Source of the DNA: Haladaptatus halobius
Lineage (GTDB): Archaea > Halobacteriota > Halobacteria > Halobacteriales > Haladaptataceae
Direction of reading: 5' to 3'
Assembly: GCF_020618475.1 (NCBI RefSeq)
Contig: NZ_CP085340.1
Span: 62,001-126,000, forward strand
DNA length: 64,000 bases
Shown here piece by piece: positions 50,512-59,863 of the stretch. The notes beneath the pieces are model-generated. The model saw only the letters and a list, made by a program, of their open reading frames with translations, was not told where the DNA came from and ran no database searches. How positions within the stretch are numbered: the first letter of the stretch is position 1; each line of letters starts with the position of its first letter. The translations under genes and the position numbers were made by a program.

Positions 50512-50685
50512 GCGTTCTGCAAACACATGGCCGCAGTCGAAACCGCGATCGACGACGGGACGCTCGACGCATTTCCGTCGGAGGACGAAGACGATGCCGA
50601 ACCCGAAGACTGCGACTGTGACGGTCTCGATGGCTTCCCGTGTTGGCCATGCGTGAGAGCGGGACGGAAGGAATTGCCGAACTAA
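50512..50685 (+). pseudogene. SWIM zinc-finger protein, 3' end only (copy S4)
   Basis: Reads AFCKHMAAVETAIDDGTLDA through CDCDGLDGFPCWPC to KELPN and the TAA at 50683-50685. Only the second half of the SWIM motif remains. It is cut at almost the same codon as copy S2, which starts at VHRTAYCKH. Confidence 0.8.
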
Positions 50686-50709
50686 CCACTGCTTCAGTCT
50701 TTTTTATCC

Positions 50710-50990
50710 ATGGCACGCCAAGTGACGTTCTCGGAGATCACCGACCAGCGAACGCTGACGAAAAGCGCGAAAGCTGCGGCCGACGATACCCACGAGACAC
50801 CGACGGGCCTCCTCAACCGAGCACAACAGCACGCAACGAACGTCGCAGCTGAGCATTTCCCGGACCTGCCGATCGGAGCAATCAACTGGGAGGTCTCACA
50901 TCGAACTCAACGACAGGCAGGGTCACGAAGCACGACCCTGCAACAGAGGAGATCATGATTGCGCTCACATGGTTCACACTGGGGTACTAG
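50710..50990 (+). pseudogene. SprT-like metalloprotease, frameshifted and 3' truncated (copy S4)
   Basis: ATG 50710 reads MARQVTFSEITDQRTLTKSA through LLNRAQQHATNVAAEHFPDL to VSHRTQRQAG. A one-base loss near 50921 then shifts frame; the other frame continues VTKHDPATEEIMIALTW. Similarity ends near 50976, before the HExxH zinc motif, so no protease can be made. The following 50991-51197 shows no gene. Confidence 0.8.
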
Positions 50991-51197
50991 ATTGTGACTA
51001 TTCCGTGAGGCAGTGAAGAGAGTTCCGAGCACCGACGGCGCGCAGGAACCGACCGACTAACCAACCGGTGATCCGGGAGGGTGGAACGACGGCCCGACCG
51101 AAACGGACGGCGAGCGGGCGGACAGAATCGATACACTAGGCAACCAGTGAACCAAACTTAAGCAACTTGGATTGGAAACCGACTGCTTAACTTAGAA

Positions 51198-51962
51198 TCA
51201 GTGCACCGTATAGCCTCCATCAATAACAAGGCAATGACCAGTCACATACCGACTGTCATCTGAGGCAAGAAATACGGCTGTCCGTCCGATATCTGTTGGA
51301 TCGCCAAAGAAGGGAAGAAGAGTATCTCGCTCGAGTGGTTCGCGGCGTGACTCATCAGCCAACTTTTCAGCAGTCATCGAAGTTCGAATAATACCGGGAC
51401 TAATCGCATTCACTGTGATCTTATCAGATGCATAGTCGATAGCCATCTGACGGGTCAGATTAACGACTGCACCCTTTGATGCACAATAAGCCGCTGCATT
51501 CGCACGGCCAACCAGCCCAAGTTGTGAAGAGAGATTAAGTATGCGACCTGCTTCAGAGTCGCGAAGATGTGCTACTGCGGGTTTTGTCACAATATAGATG
51601 GCTTTAACGTTGGTCGCAAATGTCTGATCCCAATCCTCCTCGGAAACCGTATCAACGGAGCCAGGTGGGAAAATCCCTGCGTTATTCACTACGATATCTA
51701 CGCCACCAAACGCCTCGACAGTGGATTCAACCAACTTTTTTCCATCAGTCACTTGAGTCACATCTGTTTTTGTAAACATTGCCTCACGACCCAAATCTTG
51801 AATCAGGTCGTCCGTCGGTGTCTCTTCAGCTTTGTCTTTCGGTGCACGTTGAACGTCACCAATCATAACGTCAGCTCCCTCGCGTGCAAATTCGAGCGCG
51901 ATACTACGTCCAATCCCCGAGCTACCACCTGTCACGATAGCCGTTCGATTTTCGAGTTGCAT
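51198..51962 (-). CDS. Short-chain dehydrogenase/reductase (classical SDR)
   Basis: A 254-residue classical SDR: TGGSSGIGRS nucleotide motif at residues about 10-19, NNAGIF near 90, catalytic Ser in LNLSSQLGL and Y-x-x-x-K in YCASKGA. The closest common annotation would be 3-oxoacyl-ACP reductase-like, but SDR substrate cannot be read from sequence. It is the last gene of a minus-strand run, 12 nt from the amidohydrolase gene, so it probably acts on an alcohol/ketone step of the same pathway. Confidence 0.9.
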   Translation of the reverse strand: MQLENRTAIVTGGSSGIGRSIALEFAREGADVMIGDVQRAPKDKAEETPTDDLIQDLGREAMFTKTDVTQVTDGKKLVESTVEAFGGVDIVVNNAGIFPPGSVDTVSEEDWDQTFATNVKAIYIVTKPAVAHLRDSEAGRILNLSSQLGLVGRANAAAYCASKGAVVNLTRQMAIDYASDKITVNAISPGIIRTSMTAEKLADESRREPLERDTLLPFFGDPTDIGRTAVFLASDDSRYVTGHCLVIDGGYTVH

Positions 51963-51974
51963 TTTATTTCATCC

Positions 51975-52937
51975 TTATGTTGAGCTGGAATTCACGTTGA
52001 CGAGAAGGTCGCGCACATTCTTATCAAGGATGCGGTCCGCAGTGTCGTCATCTGTAACAGCGTGGACTGTCTCGACGAACGACGCAAGTTCGTCAGCTGA
52101 CCGTGGCTCAAACGGGTAGTCAGTTCCGAATAGGATGTTCGTCTCCGATATCTCAGCTAATGTCGTCTGAAGCGGTTGTGTGTAGCCAAAGAACCCCGAC
52201 GTATCGACATGGATTCGTTCGTGGAGTTGCGAGTTGAACTCCTCAAATGGTTTGACGTGTTCCTGACCTGGCCATCGTCCTGCGTCAAGCTGGAGATGGA
52301 TACGGCCGAGCATGCTCGCGATGTTTCCTCCAAGGTGGTGATAAACGAGTGTTAAGTTTGGATAGCGGTCGAGAACACCAGTATGAATCATCTTCCAGAC
52401 ACTTTCAGCGAGCGCGATTTCCCGACCGAAGGTGGCATTCAAAAGTAACGAATCGTCCAATACTTCGGGATGAAGTGAGTCAGAGAGCTTTGGATGCACC
52501 AAAATCGGTGCTCCTGTTTTATTTGCAATCTCAAAGATGGGGGCAAGTGGTTCGTCGGATACTTCGATACCGTCAGTCTCTGTTTCGAGTGCCCCGCCTT
52601 GATATCCATTCGAGAGGCACCGCTCGAATTCTGCGGCCGCCTGATCACCTCCTGCGGCTGTGGGGATAGCTGCCAGTCCGTAGCATTCGAAGTCATCAGC
52701 ATCGGCAATAGTGTCAAGCAGTGCGTCGTTCGCAGTGGCCACGCGGTCACTGTCGGCCAGCCCCATATAATAGGGTTGGGAAAGTACTGCCCCATCGACA
52801 CCTGCAGTAGTGTACTTTCCAGTCAGGACGTCAAGATCCGAAAGTGCGTCACCGAGGATCGTACGAACTGGGCTATCCGCAATGGGTGGGGGAAACACCG
52901 ATTCTGGATAGAGATGGGCACCAAAATCAAGCACCAT
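51975..52937 (-). CDS. Amidohydrolase-2 family metal-dependent hydrolase/decarboxylase
   Basis: A 320-residue TIM-barrel protein of the ACMSD-like amidohydrolase-2 family. Recognisable parts are VLDFGAHLYPE (first strand, with one of the two usual N-terminal His), GAPILVHPKL, NLTLVYHHLGG and the catalytic Asp in LFGTDYPFEP. Members catalyse decarboxylation or hydrolysis of carboxylated ring-opened compounds. It starts 6 nt from the cyclic amidohydrolase stop and is co-transcribed. In context it may process the product of ring opening. Confidence 0.85.
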   Translation of the reverse strand: MVLDFGAHLYPESVFPPPIADSPVRTILGDALSDLDVLTGKYTTAGVDGAVLSQPYYMGLADSDRVATANDALLDTIADADDFECYGLAAIPTAAGGDQAAAEFERCLSNGYQGGALETETDGIEVSDEPLAPIFEIANKTGAPILVHPKLSDSLHPEVLDDSLLLNATFGREIALAESVWKMIHTGVLDRYPNLTLVYHHLGGNIASMLGRIHLQLDAGRWPGQEHVKPFEEFNSQLHERIHVDTSGFFGYTQPLQTTLAEISETNILFGTDYPFEPRSADELASFVETVHAVTDDDTADRILDKNVRDLLVNVNSSST

Positions 52938-52943
52938 ATTCGG

Positions 52944-54302
52944 TTACACCTCCTCCTTTCGAGCGATGAACTCGCCGTATCCTACCTCTCCAGTGACGGC
53001 CCCATCCTCGAATACAGGCTCGCCTCGGACGTACGTCGATTCGGGAATACCCTGGACGGTAAGTCCGTCATACGAAGTCCACCCACATTTAGCGATGACG
53101 TCCTCGTCACGAAGCGTCTGACTCTGTTCCATGTCAACGATGACGAAATCTGCATCGCTGCCGACCTGAAGTATCCCTTTTCTTGGGAATAGGCCGAGGA
53201 TCTGAGCAGGCTTGGTCGAAAAAACGTCGACGACACGGGCAAGTGAGATTCGTCCATTGTTAACGCCGTTGAGTAGTAGTGGTAATACCGTCTCTACACC
53301 GGGAACTCCGAACGGTGCCTCGAAAATGTTATCCTCCCCTTTGGCCTTTTGCTCACGGGTACTGGGGGCGTGGTCTGCGTTGACCATATCGATCTTACCA
53401 TCGGCTAGTCGTTCCCAGAGTTCTTCGCGATCATTTTCCTCGCGTGACGGCGGCGTGAACATAGTGTATGGTGCGTCTTCTTCAACATCTTGTCGAGTGA
53501 GATAGAGGTACTGCGGGCAGGTTTCTGCATAGGCATTGACTCCCTGATTTTTCGCATGCGTAACCTGATCGACAACCTCTGGGTGAGTTAGGTGAGCTAT
53601 CCAGAGACTGACGTTGGTCTGTTTAGCGATTTGGAGCGTCGTCGATACAGCAACTTGTTCAGCCTCCTTCGAGCGCCACTCTGGAACGATACTGCCATCG
53701 TTTCGTCCAGCCGCTTTGAGTTGGCGTTCGTTCGCGTTCAACATGAGTTCGTCTTCCGCATGAACCATGCTGATGCCGCCGACTCTCTCGATTTCCGTAA
53801 AGAGTCTGTGCATGTCGGCACTGAGGAGTGCTGGAACACCGTGGACGTTACAGGTGAAACTTTTGTAAGCGAGTGTGCCGCTTCGTTCGAGCGCTTTGAT
53901 TTCGTCAATGTTGTCAGGATGTCCCCCAGCAAGCAACCCGAAATCGACTCGTGCACGATCGCTCAGATAGTCACGTTTATCTTCGAGAATTCCGGCTGTG
54001 AGAACAGTTGGGTCGGTACGGTGGTGTTCTCCAATCGTCGTAATCCCTCCTGCTGCGGCAGCCGCCGTTCCTGTCGGGAAATCCTCACGCTCGGTGTCTC
54101 CTGGATCCATCATGTGAACGTGGGGGTCAACACCGCCGGGAAGGATGTGTTTCCCTGCGGCGTCGATGATCTGATCGGCGTCTACATCAGACGCCGAGTC
54201 GAGAATTCCCGCAATCCTCCCATTCTGGATCGCTAAGTTGCCGTCAAACGTGTCTGTGGCAGTCACCACAGTTCCTCCTTCGACGACAGCGTCATATGCC
54301 AT
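52944..54302 (-). CDS. Cyclic amidohydrolase (dihydroorotase/allantoinase/hydantoinase-like)
   Basis: A 452-residue amidohydrolase. GVDPHVHMMDPG gives the H-x-H, LAYKSFTCNVHG the carbamylated Lys, SMVHAED and WIAHLTHPE further metal His, and MVNADHAPSTREQK the catalytic Asp, followed by the conserved APFGVPGVETVLPLLLNGV. The D-H-A-P and F-G-x-P-G-x-E pattern is that of dihydroorotases and allantoinases. ATG at 54302 starts MAYDAVVEGGTVV, the family start. It is clustered with a TauT/NitT-type importer and amide-cleaving enzymes, not with pyrimidine biosynthesis genes, which argues for catabolic ring opening. Confidence 0.9.
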   Translation of the reverse strand: MAYDAVVEGGTVVTATDTFDGNLAIQNGRIAGILDSASDVDADQIIDAAGKHILPGGVDPHVHMMDPGDTEREDFPTGTAAAAAGGITTIGEHHRTDPTVLTAGILEDKRDYLSDRARVDFGLLAGGHPDNIDEIKALERSGTLAYKSFTCNVHGVPALLSADMHRLFTEIERVGGISMVHAEDELMLNANERQLKAAGRNDGSIVPEWRSKEAEQVAVSTTLQIAKQTNVSLWIAHLTHPEVVDQVTHAKNQGVNAYAETCPQYLYLTRQDVEEDAPYTMFTPPSREENDREELWERLADGKIDMVNADHAPSTREQKAKGEDNIFEAPFGVPGVETVLPLLLNGVNNGRISLARVVDVFSTKPAQILGLFPRKGILQVGSDADFVIVDMEQSQTLRDEDVIAKCGWTSYDGLTVQGIPESTYVRGEPVFEDGAVTGEVGYGEFIARKEEV

Positions 54303-54467
54303 ATGATACCACACAACCCCGTCCTGTTTTACCTTTTCTACAAACTTCATACGATTTGAGAATGATTGCGAACTTATTCCGTATAGAAAATAGATATCTG
54401 AGATCCTCTTTTGGTTTGGCTTCGTTTTTAGCAAAAAGATTAAGCAAACTGGCAGAATAGTAGATGC

Positions 54468-55436
54468 ATGTCAGTTCGGATCATTTCCACCGGCGGAACG
54501 ATCGCCTCAACCGACACTACAGGTGGGGATGCTGCCCCAGAACTCTCTGCGGAACGCCTTGTTGCAGCCATCCCAGAACTCGGTGAAATCGCCGATATAA
54601 CAACTGATGATTTTTCGAATGTACCGAGCCCACACCTTACGATCGACGACTTCTATGAGTTGACCCAAACCATTCAGACGTTCGAAGCTGACTCAGAGTC
54701 TGACGGTGTCGTCGTTACAATAGGAACCGACATCCTCGAGGAAGCCGCTTATTTTGTTGACCTCTGTTACGACGGTTCAATGCCAGTCGTCTTTACCGGA
54801 GCTATGCGAAATCCTTCACTTCCAAGCCCCGATGGCCCGGCGAACCTTCTCGCGTCGGCTCGCACCGCAATGAGCGATCCAGCAGCGGAGGCTGGTGTCC
54901 TTGTCACTTTTAACGACCGTGTGTACGCCGCCAGAGAGGTGACGAAGATGCATTCGATGAATGTAGATACCTTCCAAGCGCCAGAGTTTGGCCCCCTCGC
55001 AGTGATCGATGAAACTCAGGTTCGATGGCGCCATCGACACATCGTGACCGAGCCGACGCTAACCCCGAAGGAGGATGCGCTCACCAACGATATCCATGCT
55101 GTGACAGTGACGGCTGACATGCCTTCCGCGCAGATCCGAGGGGCGACCGACAGTAACGGACTCTGCCTTGCCGCTACAGGCGCCGGCCACATCCCACCGA
55201 CGATTATTCCAGTGCTCGAATCCCTTCGAGACGATGGAATACCGCTCATCGCGACAACCCGGTGTCCGGAAGGACGGCTCGCACGAGAAACGTACGGCTT
55301 CAAGGGAAGCGAGGCTACCCTTCAGGAACTTGGCTTTTACTATAGTGACCTCAATCTACAGAAAACACGAATTAAAACTATTGTCGCGTTGGCCGCTGAT
55401 GAGTTGGACGTTGCATTCGACCGTCCAACCAAATAA
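54468..55436 (+). CDS. L-asparaginase-type amidohydrolase
   Basis: A 322-residue type I/II asparaginase. RIISTGGTIASTDTTGGDAA contains the first catalytic Thr (TGGTIAST), and VVTIGTDILEEAAYFVDLCY holds the second Thr/Asp pair, although the usual TDT reads TDI. No signal peptide, so cytoplasmic. It hydrolyses asparagine or another omega-amide to acid and ammonia. It is transcribed opposite to and between the ring-opening operon and the ABC operon. In this setting the substrate may be a pathway amide and not asparagine. Confidence 0.9.
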   Translation: MSVRIISTGGTIASTDTTGGDAAPELSAERLVAAIPELGEIADITTDDFSNVPSPHLTIDDFYELTQTIQTFEADSESDGVVVTIGTDILEEAAYFVDLCYDGSMPVVFTGAMRNPSLPSPDGPANLLASARTAMSDPAAEAGVLVTFNDRVYAAREVTKMHSMNVDTFQAPEFGPLAVIDETQVRWRHRHIVTEPTLTPKEDALTNDIHAVTVTADMPSAQIRGATDSNGLCLAATGAGHIPPTIIPVLESLRDDGIPLIATTRCPEGRLARETYGFKGSEATLQELGFYYSDLNLQKTRIKTIVALAADELDVAFDRPTK

Positions 55437-55477
55437 GAAGCATTGCTCGATGCCAGTTGAACTACAGTGTCAAACAT

Positions 55478-56308
55478 CTACTCCTCGAATTCCATCACTG
55501 TCTTGGTGAGATACTCCTCGTACTCAGTGAATGCTTCCTGATGTCGAGTCTCCTCGTTACGTGGGCGTTCTAATTCAATGTCGACGATTTCGCTCACCTT
55601 GCCGGGACGCGGCGAAAGTATCACAACTCTATCGGAGAGCCAGACTGCCTCTGGAATATGATGCGTGACGAAAAGCGTCGTTTTTCGAATTTCTTCATGA
55701 ATTCGGAGAAGCTCTTGATTCATTTTCCTTCGGGTTAACTCATCAAGTGCGGCGAACGGCTCGTCCATTAAGAAGATAGTGGGATTGTAAACAAACCCCC
55801 GGGCGAGCGCGACCCGCTGGCGCATTCCGCCACTCAACTCCTGTGGTCTAGAATTCTCAAAGCCCTGTAGTCCGACCGTCTCGATAACCTCTTGGGTCTG
55901 CTCGCGCATCGCTGGATCGTCTGTGTTCTTTCCTTGAATTTCCAAGGGTAGCTGCACGTTCCCCATTACTGACCGCCAAGGTAACAAAACGTCCTCTTGG
56001 AAAAAGAACGCAATAAGATTCTGGTGTCGCGCAGTAGTGGCTGGCTGGCCGTCAATCGAGATCTTTCCAGTTGTCGGCTCGATAATATCTCCGACGCATT
56101 TCAATAGTGTTGTTTTGCCACAGCCACTCGGACCAATTAGCGAGACAAATTCGTTTTTACGGATGTTTAGGTTGATATCTTCAAGAGCACGAATGGGATC
56201 CCGAGATTCCTGGCCGTACACTTTGTCGACATGCGAGACCGAGATAATGCTCTCGCTGAGTTCTTGTTCTGTTGGTTCCTCAACCTTAGATGGGATATCT
56301 GATGTCAT
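55478..56308 (-). CDS. ABC transporter ATP-binding protein (NitT/TauT family)
   Basis: A 276-residue ATPase: Walker A GPSGCGKTT, signature ELSGGMRQRVALARGF, Walker B ending LMDEPFAALD and switch His in FVTHHIPEAVWL. The N-terminus is a polar ~20-residue extension. ATG at 56308 overlaps the upstream permease stop region and gives MTSDIPSKVEEP; the much longer upstream frame is an artefact. It energises the importer with the two following minus-strand partners (permease, binding protein). Confidence 0.93.
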   Translation of the reverse strand: MTSDIPSKVEEPTEQELSESIISVSHVDKVYGQESRDPIRALEDINLNIRKNEFVSLIGPSGCGKTTLLKCVGDIIEPTTGKISIDGQPATTARHQNLIAFFFQEDVLLPWRSVMGNVQLPLEIQGKNTDDPAMREQTQEVIETVGLQGFENSRPQELSGGMRQRVALARGFVYNPTIFLMDEPFAALDELTRRKMNQELLRIHEEIRKTTLFVTHHIPEAVWLSDRVVILSPRPGKVSEIVDIELERPRNEETRHQEAFTEYEEYLTKTVMEFEE

Positions 56309-56309
56309 T

Positions 56310-57131
56310 TTATCTTGTTGCACCTCCTGTTGATTGCCCTCCCCAATCGACGACGTAGGACTCAAGCACAATAAGGAGCGCAAACCAAATAGTCGCAAAC
56401 AATCCGATGATGATAAGGGCGCGAAACAGCAACAGTGTGTTAATCTGATTGTTAGCGACGATGATGAGGTAGCCGAGTCCTTGATTACCAACAAGCCACT
56501 CGCCAACTACGGCGCCAACGAAGCTCAGCGCAACGCTGATACGGAGCGCGGAAAAGATATACGGCAATGCATTATATATTTTAACTTTCCGGAAAATTTC
56601 CCATCGGCTTGCATCCAGTGACCGCATCAGCTCCATCGTGAGATCGTCGGTTGAACTGAACCCCGTGATACAGTTTACCAAGGATGGGAAGAATGCAGTG
56701 ATGGCCGCTGCTGCAAGGATTGGCCGTCTGTTTACACCCAGCCAGATAATGAGCAGCGGAGCAAATGCGATTACAGGTAGTGATCGGAGCATGATCACGT
56801 AAGGATAAATCGACTTCCGTAAGACGGCCGATTCTGCCATAATCGCGCCCAATGCTATTCCGGTCACGTTGCCGACAATCCACCCGACAAATGCCTCGTA
56901 AAGTGTCACTTGTGTGTGTGGGAGAAGTTCTCCAAACTGACCCTGGAAACTCACGAGAATTTCGTATGGCGTGGGAAGGATATACTCTGGGAGGTTAAGC
57001 ATCCGCACTCCAGCGGTCCACACAGCGAGGAAGATAATGAGAAACGCTAATGGGAACTTGTACTCATCAGCGAGTGTAACTGCTCGCCTTCTAATTGATC
57101 GATCCGTCCGTGTTGCTGTTGGTACACCCAT
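56310..57131 (-). CDS. ABC transporter permease (NitT/TauT family, SsuC-like)
   Basis: A 273-residue membrane protein with about six hydrophobic segments. The coupling loop DASRWEIFRKVKIYNALPYI is of the SsuC/TauC type. A polar N-terminus of about 25 residues is cytoplasmic. The stop is 1 nt before the ATPase start and its own start is 4 nt after the binding-protein stop. It is the channel subunit for a nitrogenous or sulfonated small compound. Confidence 0.92.
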   Translation of the reverse strand: MGVPTATRTDRSIRRRAVTLADEYKFPLAFLIIFLAVWTAGVRMLNLPEYILPTPYEILVSFQGQFGELLPHTQVTLYEAFVGWIVGNVTGIALGAIMAESAVLRKSIYPYVIMLRSLPVIAFAPLLIIWLGVNRRPILAAAAITAFFPSLVNCITGFSSTDDLTMELMRSLDASRWEIFRKVKIYNALPYIFSALRISVALSFVGAVVGEWLVGNQGLGYLIIVANNQINTLLLFRALIIIGLFATIWFALLIVLESYVVDWGGQSTGGATR

Positions 57132-57135
57132 CTTT

Positions 57136-58233
57136 TCACCCCTGTGGCCAATCCAATTTGCCGTTCGTGTAAACTGCGTTGACGAATTGATTGCTTACGA
57201 CGTTCGATTCACTGAGCGTTGCACCCTGATCGATTCCACCGGCACTGACACCAAGTTGTTGGGCTGCAAGGTAGTCACTTGGATTGTTCCAACCGACGCC
57301 GTTTCTCTGCCATGCATCAATTGGGCGATACTTGAGGAATTGCTCGAAGTTCGATCGTTCGACAGCTAGGGGGTCGACTCCTTGCAGAAAGACGTCAGCA
57401 TTCGCTTGTCGTAGTTGTCCGAGAACCATCTTAGCGAATCGATTCTTATTTGATGGCTTTAGGGACTCGTTTGCTGCTTTCGCCCACGCTCTAGTAAACT
57501 CTGTTACCGTGTCTGGATGTTCTTCCGCGAACTGTGTAGTCGTTACTGCGCAGTTGCCAGGTGCGGTCGTATAATTTCTCGCTTCAACTAGGTTGAATTC
57601 AGTTCCATTAATACGGAGTGAGTTAAAGTCAGAGTTTGTCGGATACAGCGACATGATATTGACCTTGTTGGCGGTCAAGTTCGTTACTGAATATCCAATA
57701 AACGTTTGTCTGATACGGTTTCTTTGCGCTTCACTCAGCCCTTCCTCAGAGAGTATTGCAGGTGTCACCCAGTTTCGATCTGTTTCGTTTTGAAGCCCAA
57801 GCGTGTTCCCAGGCCAATCTTGTACTCCATTGATGTTCGATTTCCCCATGGAGGCGTAACTTAGCGGTGTCTTTCCAACCGTCGTAACAACCGTTTCAAG
57901 GGGGAGTTCGCGTGCTCGCCCAACGATATAATCGAATGGCGTTGTCACAGTGATGTCTGCGTTTCCACTTGCCAGTATTTGAAGTGGATTTTGCACTGCG
58001 ACCGTCGATCTGATATTCACGTTGAGACCGACCTTCTCAAAGTATCCGAACGCCTTCGCTCCAGTCATCGGCGAGAATACCATGTCCGGAAAGTATGTCA
58101 GTAGGACGTTCACAGATGACTGCGAGAGTCCGTTGTCCTGCTGTCGTTTGTACCCCACGTACCCCGTTAGCATTCCCGTACTCGCCGCGCCCATAGCCTG
58201 CAAGACGCGACGGCGGTTGACATTGTTGGTCAT
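57136..58233 (-). CDS. ABC transporter substrate-binding protein (NMT1/THI5-like)
   Basis: A 365-residue Tat-exported binding protein. ATG at 58233 gives MTNNVNRRRVLQAMGAASTG, a twin-arginine leader, with no clear lipobox Cys. The NMT1/THI5-like fold shows in VLLTYFPDMVFSPMTGAKAF, YFEKVGLNVNIRSTVAVQNP and ITVTTPFDYIVGRARELPLE. Related proteins bind taurine, nitrate, pyrimidines and formylaminopyrimidine. With cyclic amidohydrolase neighbours, a pyrimidine/hydantoin-like ligand is the most economical guess. Confidence 0.88.
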   Translation of the reverse strand: MTNNVNRRRVLQAMGAASTGMLTGYVGYKRQQDNGLSQSSVNVLLTYFPDMVFSPMTGAKAFGYFEKVGLNVNIRSTVAVQNPLQILASGNADITVTTPFDYIVGRARELPLETVVTTVGKTPLSYASMGKSNINGVQDWPGNTLGLQNETDRNWVTPAILSEEGLSEAQRNRIRQTFIGYSVTNLTANKVNIMSLYPTNSDFNSLRINGTEFNLVEARNYTTAPGNCAVTTTQFAEEHPDTVTEFTRAWAKAANESLKPSNKNRFAKMVLGQLRQANADVFLQGVDPLAVERSNFEQFLKYRPIDAWQRNGVGWNNPSDYLAAQQLGVSAGGIDQGATLSESNVVSNQFVNAVYTNGKLDWPQG

Positions 58234-58451
58234 TGGCACCAACCGGACTATGGTATGACATGCCAACGCATATATCTTTGGTTAACCATCTACACTCCGA
58301 GAGGATTTCTGTACTTTTCTAACTCTAAATCGGGGTATTGTGTAGAATACCGTTACAAATATCCCGAAAGTATAGGAAAATTATTTTTTTGATGGTTGAT
58401 TTAGCGAGTTAATCAGGATAAAAAGGTCGACGAAACGTCAAAAGCAATAAT

Positions 58452-58955
58452 TCAATCGTCACTTATCGCTGACTCAACCGTTTCATCGGACAGTGAATCA
58501 GATAGTATGATGCTTCCCTCATCAGTCACAGACCGCGTGACGATAGAGGATTCATACCTAGTGATACCCTCGATAGTGTGAAGTTCATTGTGGATGAATG
58601 ACTGAAAATGAGACATACTCTCGAAACGAGCGTCGAAAATGATGTTATGAGTCCCTGAAAGTATCCATAATTTGTAAACACTTTCGTTACTTGCAAGCTT
58701 CTCTGCGATCGCCTCCGTTTTCCCGGCTTCGGCACTGAGACCGAACGCGACCGTGATGTAATCGAGAGCTTCAGGATTCGTGAGAACAGTGAATTTGTCG
58801 ATGATATTCTTCTCGCGCATTTCGTCGATACGACGTCGTATCGTGTTCCCAGTTATGTCAAGTGCGTCGCCAATTTCGTTGTATGTCGCACGGCCGTTTT
58901 CATGAAGAAGTTCGAGAATCTGGCGATCAGTTTCGTCAAGGTCGTTTGTAGCCAT
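58452..58955 (-). CDS. Lrp/AsnC-family transcriptional regulator
   Basis: A 167-residue regulator: N-terminal HTH (LDETDRQILELLHENGRATY, NEIGDALDITGNTIRRRIDE) and C-terminal RAM/ligand domain (residues about 65-145) with VAFGLSAEAGKTEAIAEKLA and HNIIFDARFE. Lrp-type proteins sense amino acids. A TATA-like AAACATTAAAT lies upstream near 58985. Placed between the importer operon and the hydrolase genes, it is the probable local regulator of region D. Confidence 0.92.
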   Translation of the reverse strand: MATNDLDETDRQILELLHENGRATYNEIGDALDITGNTIRRRIDEMREKNIIDKFTVLTNPEALDYITVAFGLSAEAGKTEAIAEKLASNESVYKLWILSGTHNIIFDARFESMSHFQSFIHNELHTIEGITRYESSIVTRSVTDEGSIILSDSLSDETVESAISDD

Positions 58956-59083
58956 AGCTACTATGTAGGAGATGAACGGATTTAATGTTTATCGCGTCAG
59001 TTTCTCACTGTCTCGTGTTGGAGTTCGTGCTAAATTGAAAAGTAGTCAAAATATCAATAACTAAAAAGACTACTCGTCACACC

Positions 59084-59704
59084 TTACGCCGTAGCTGATT
59101 CCATTTCTTCGAGTATTTCTTCGAGTGAAACGACCGATCCAAGTGCACGATCGATGTTCATAAGTGCAGACTCATGGAACTCCGGCCCGTCCATGCTAGC
59201 GACACAGTCGGCGATGACGACGACTTCATAATCCCGATTTGTTGCCTCGAAGCATGTACACTGGACACAGGTATTCGTATTCACGCCCGTGATGAGTAAT
59301 CGGCCAACATCATTGGTTCGAAGCACGAATTCAAGGTCGGTATCGAGAAAGGGGGAGTACCGTTTTTTCGGTTGAATGTACACATCTCGTTCATCTCGTA
59401 GCCGAGACATGATCTCCGTTCCCGTCGTCCCCTCAAGATTATGCGCTGAGACCGATTCGCGCGAATCACCGGTCGTCGAATCGGTTTGTGCCCACTTCGG
59501 ATTTGAGAGGATTTCTTCGGCATCACGATACGCCGTTGTGATATGAAACACTGGATAGCCAGCGTCACGTGCGGTAGTGAGAAATCGTTCCGTGTTCTCA
59601 AGTACGCGTTCGGCTTGCTCTGGAGGTACAGGCAACGTTGCTGTCTCTGGGTCTAAATGACCGTGATGTAGGTCGACCGTTATTACGGCTGTATCTGTCC
59701 TCAT
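59084..59704 (-). CDS. Isochorismatase-family cysteine hydrolase
   Basis: A 206-residue hydrolase with the family triad: Asp in TAVITVDLHHGH, Lys in YIQPKKRYSPF and nucleophile Cys in TGVNTNTCVQCTCF. ATG at 59704 is preferred to GTG at 59710. The family includes nicotinamidase, N-carbamoylsarcosine amidase, maleamate amidase and ureidoacrylate hydrolase. Next to a ring-opening amidohydrolase, an N-carbamoyl-amino-acid or ureido-acid amidase is the best fit. It is divergent from the M24-fold gene, with a shared 150-bp promoter region. Confidence 0.9.
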   Translation of the reverse strand: MRTDTAVITVDLHHGHLDPETATLPVPPEQAERVLENTERFLTTARDAGYPVFHITTAYRDAEEILSNPKWAQTDSTTGDSRESVSAHNLEGTTGTEIMSRLRDERDVYIQPKKRYSPFLDTDLEFVLRTNDVGRLLITGVNTNTCVQCTCFEATNRDYEVVVIADCVASMDGPEFHESALMNIDRALGSVVSLEEILEEMESATA

Positions 59705-59817
59705 ACACACTCACTTTGATGTAGCAAAACAACACATAATCACCTAAATCTTGCGTAATTCGAACCTTATCGCTGTCACATGAAATTTAGCTCCATAAAT
59801 GACCCATTCTATGCCAA

Positions 59818-59831
59818 ACATATATATTTAG
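59818..59831 (+). promoter_or_regulatory. TATA-box region of the M24/aldehyde dehydrogenase operon
   Basis: CATATATATTTAG lies about 35-45 nt before the ATG at 59864, the expected distance for an archaeal promoter with a short leader. The same intergenic region serves the divergent isochorismatase gene. Confidence 0.55.
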
Positions 59832-59863
59832 ACATGGCGTCTTAGTCCTGAACAGTGTTACCA

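Noticed and set aside
55478..56506. Longer ATPase frame starting at 56506
   Set aside because: The extra 66 residues lie inside the permease coding region on the same strand; the ATG at 56308 gives the normal family start.
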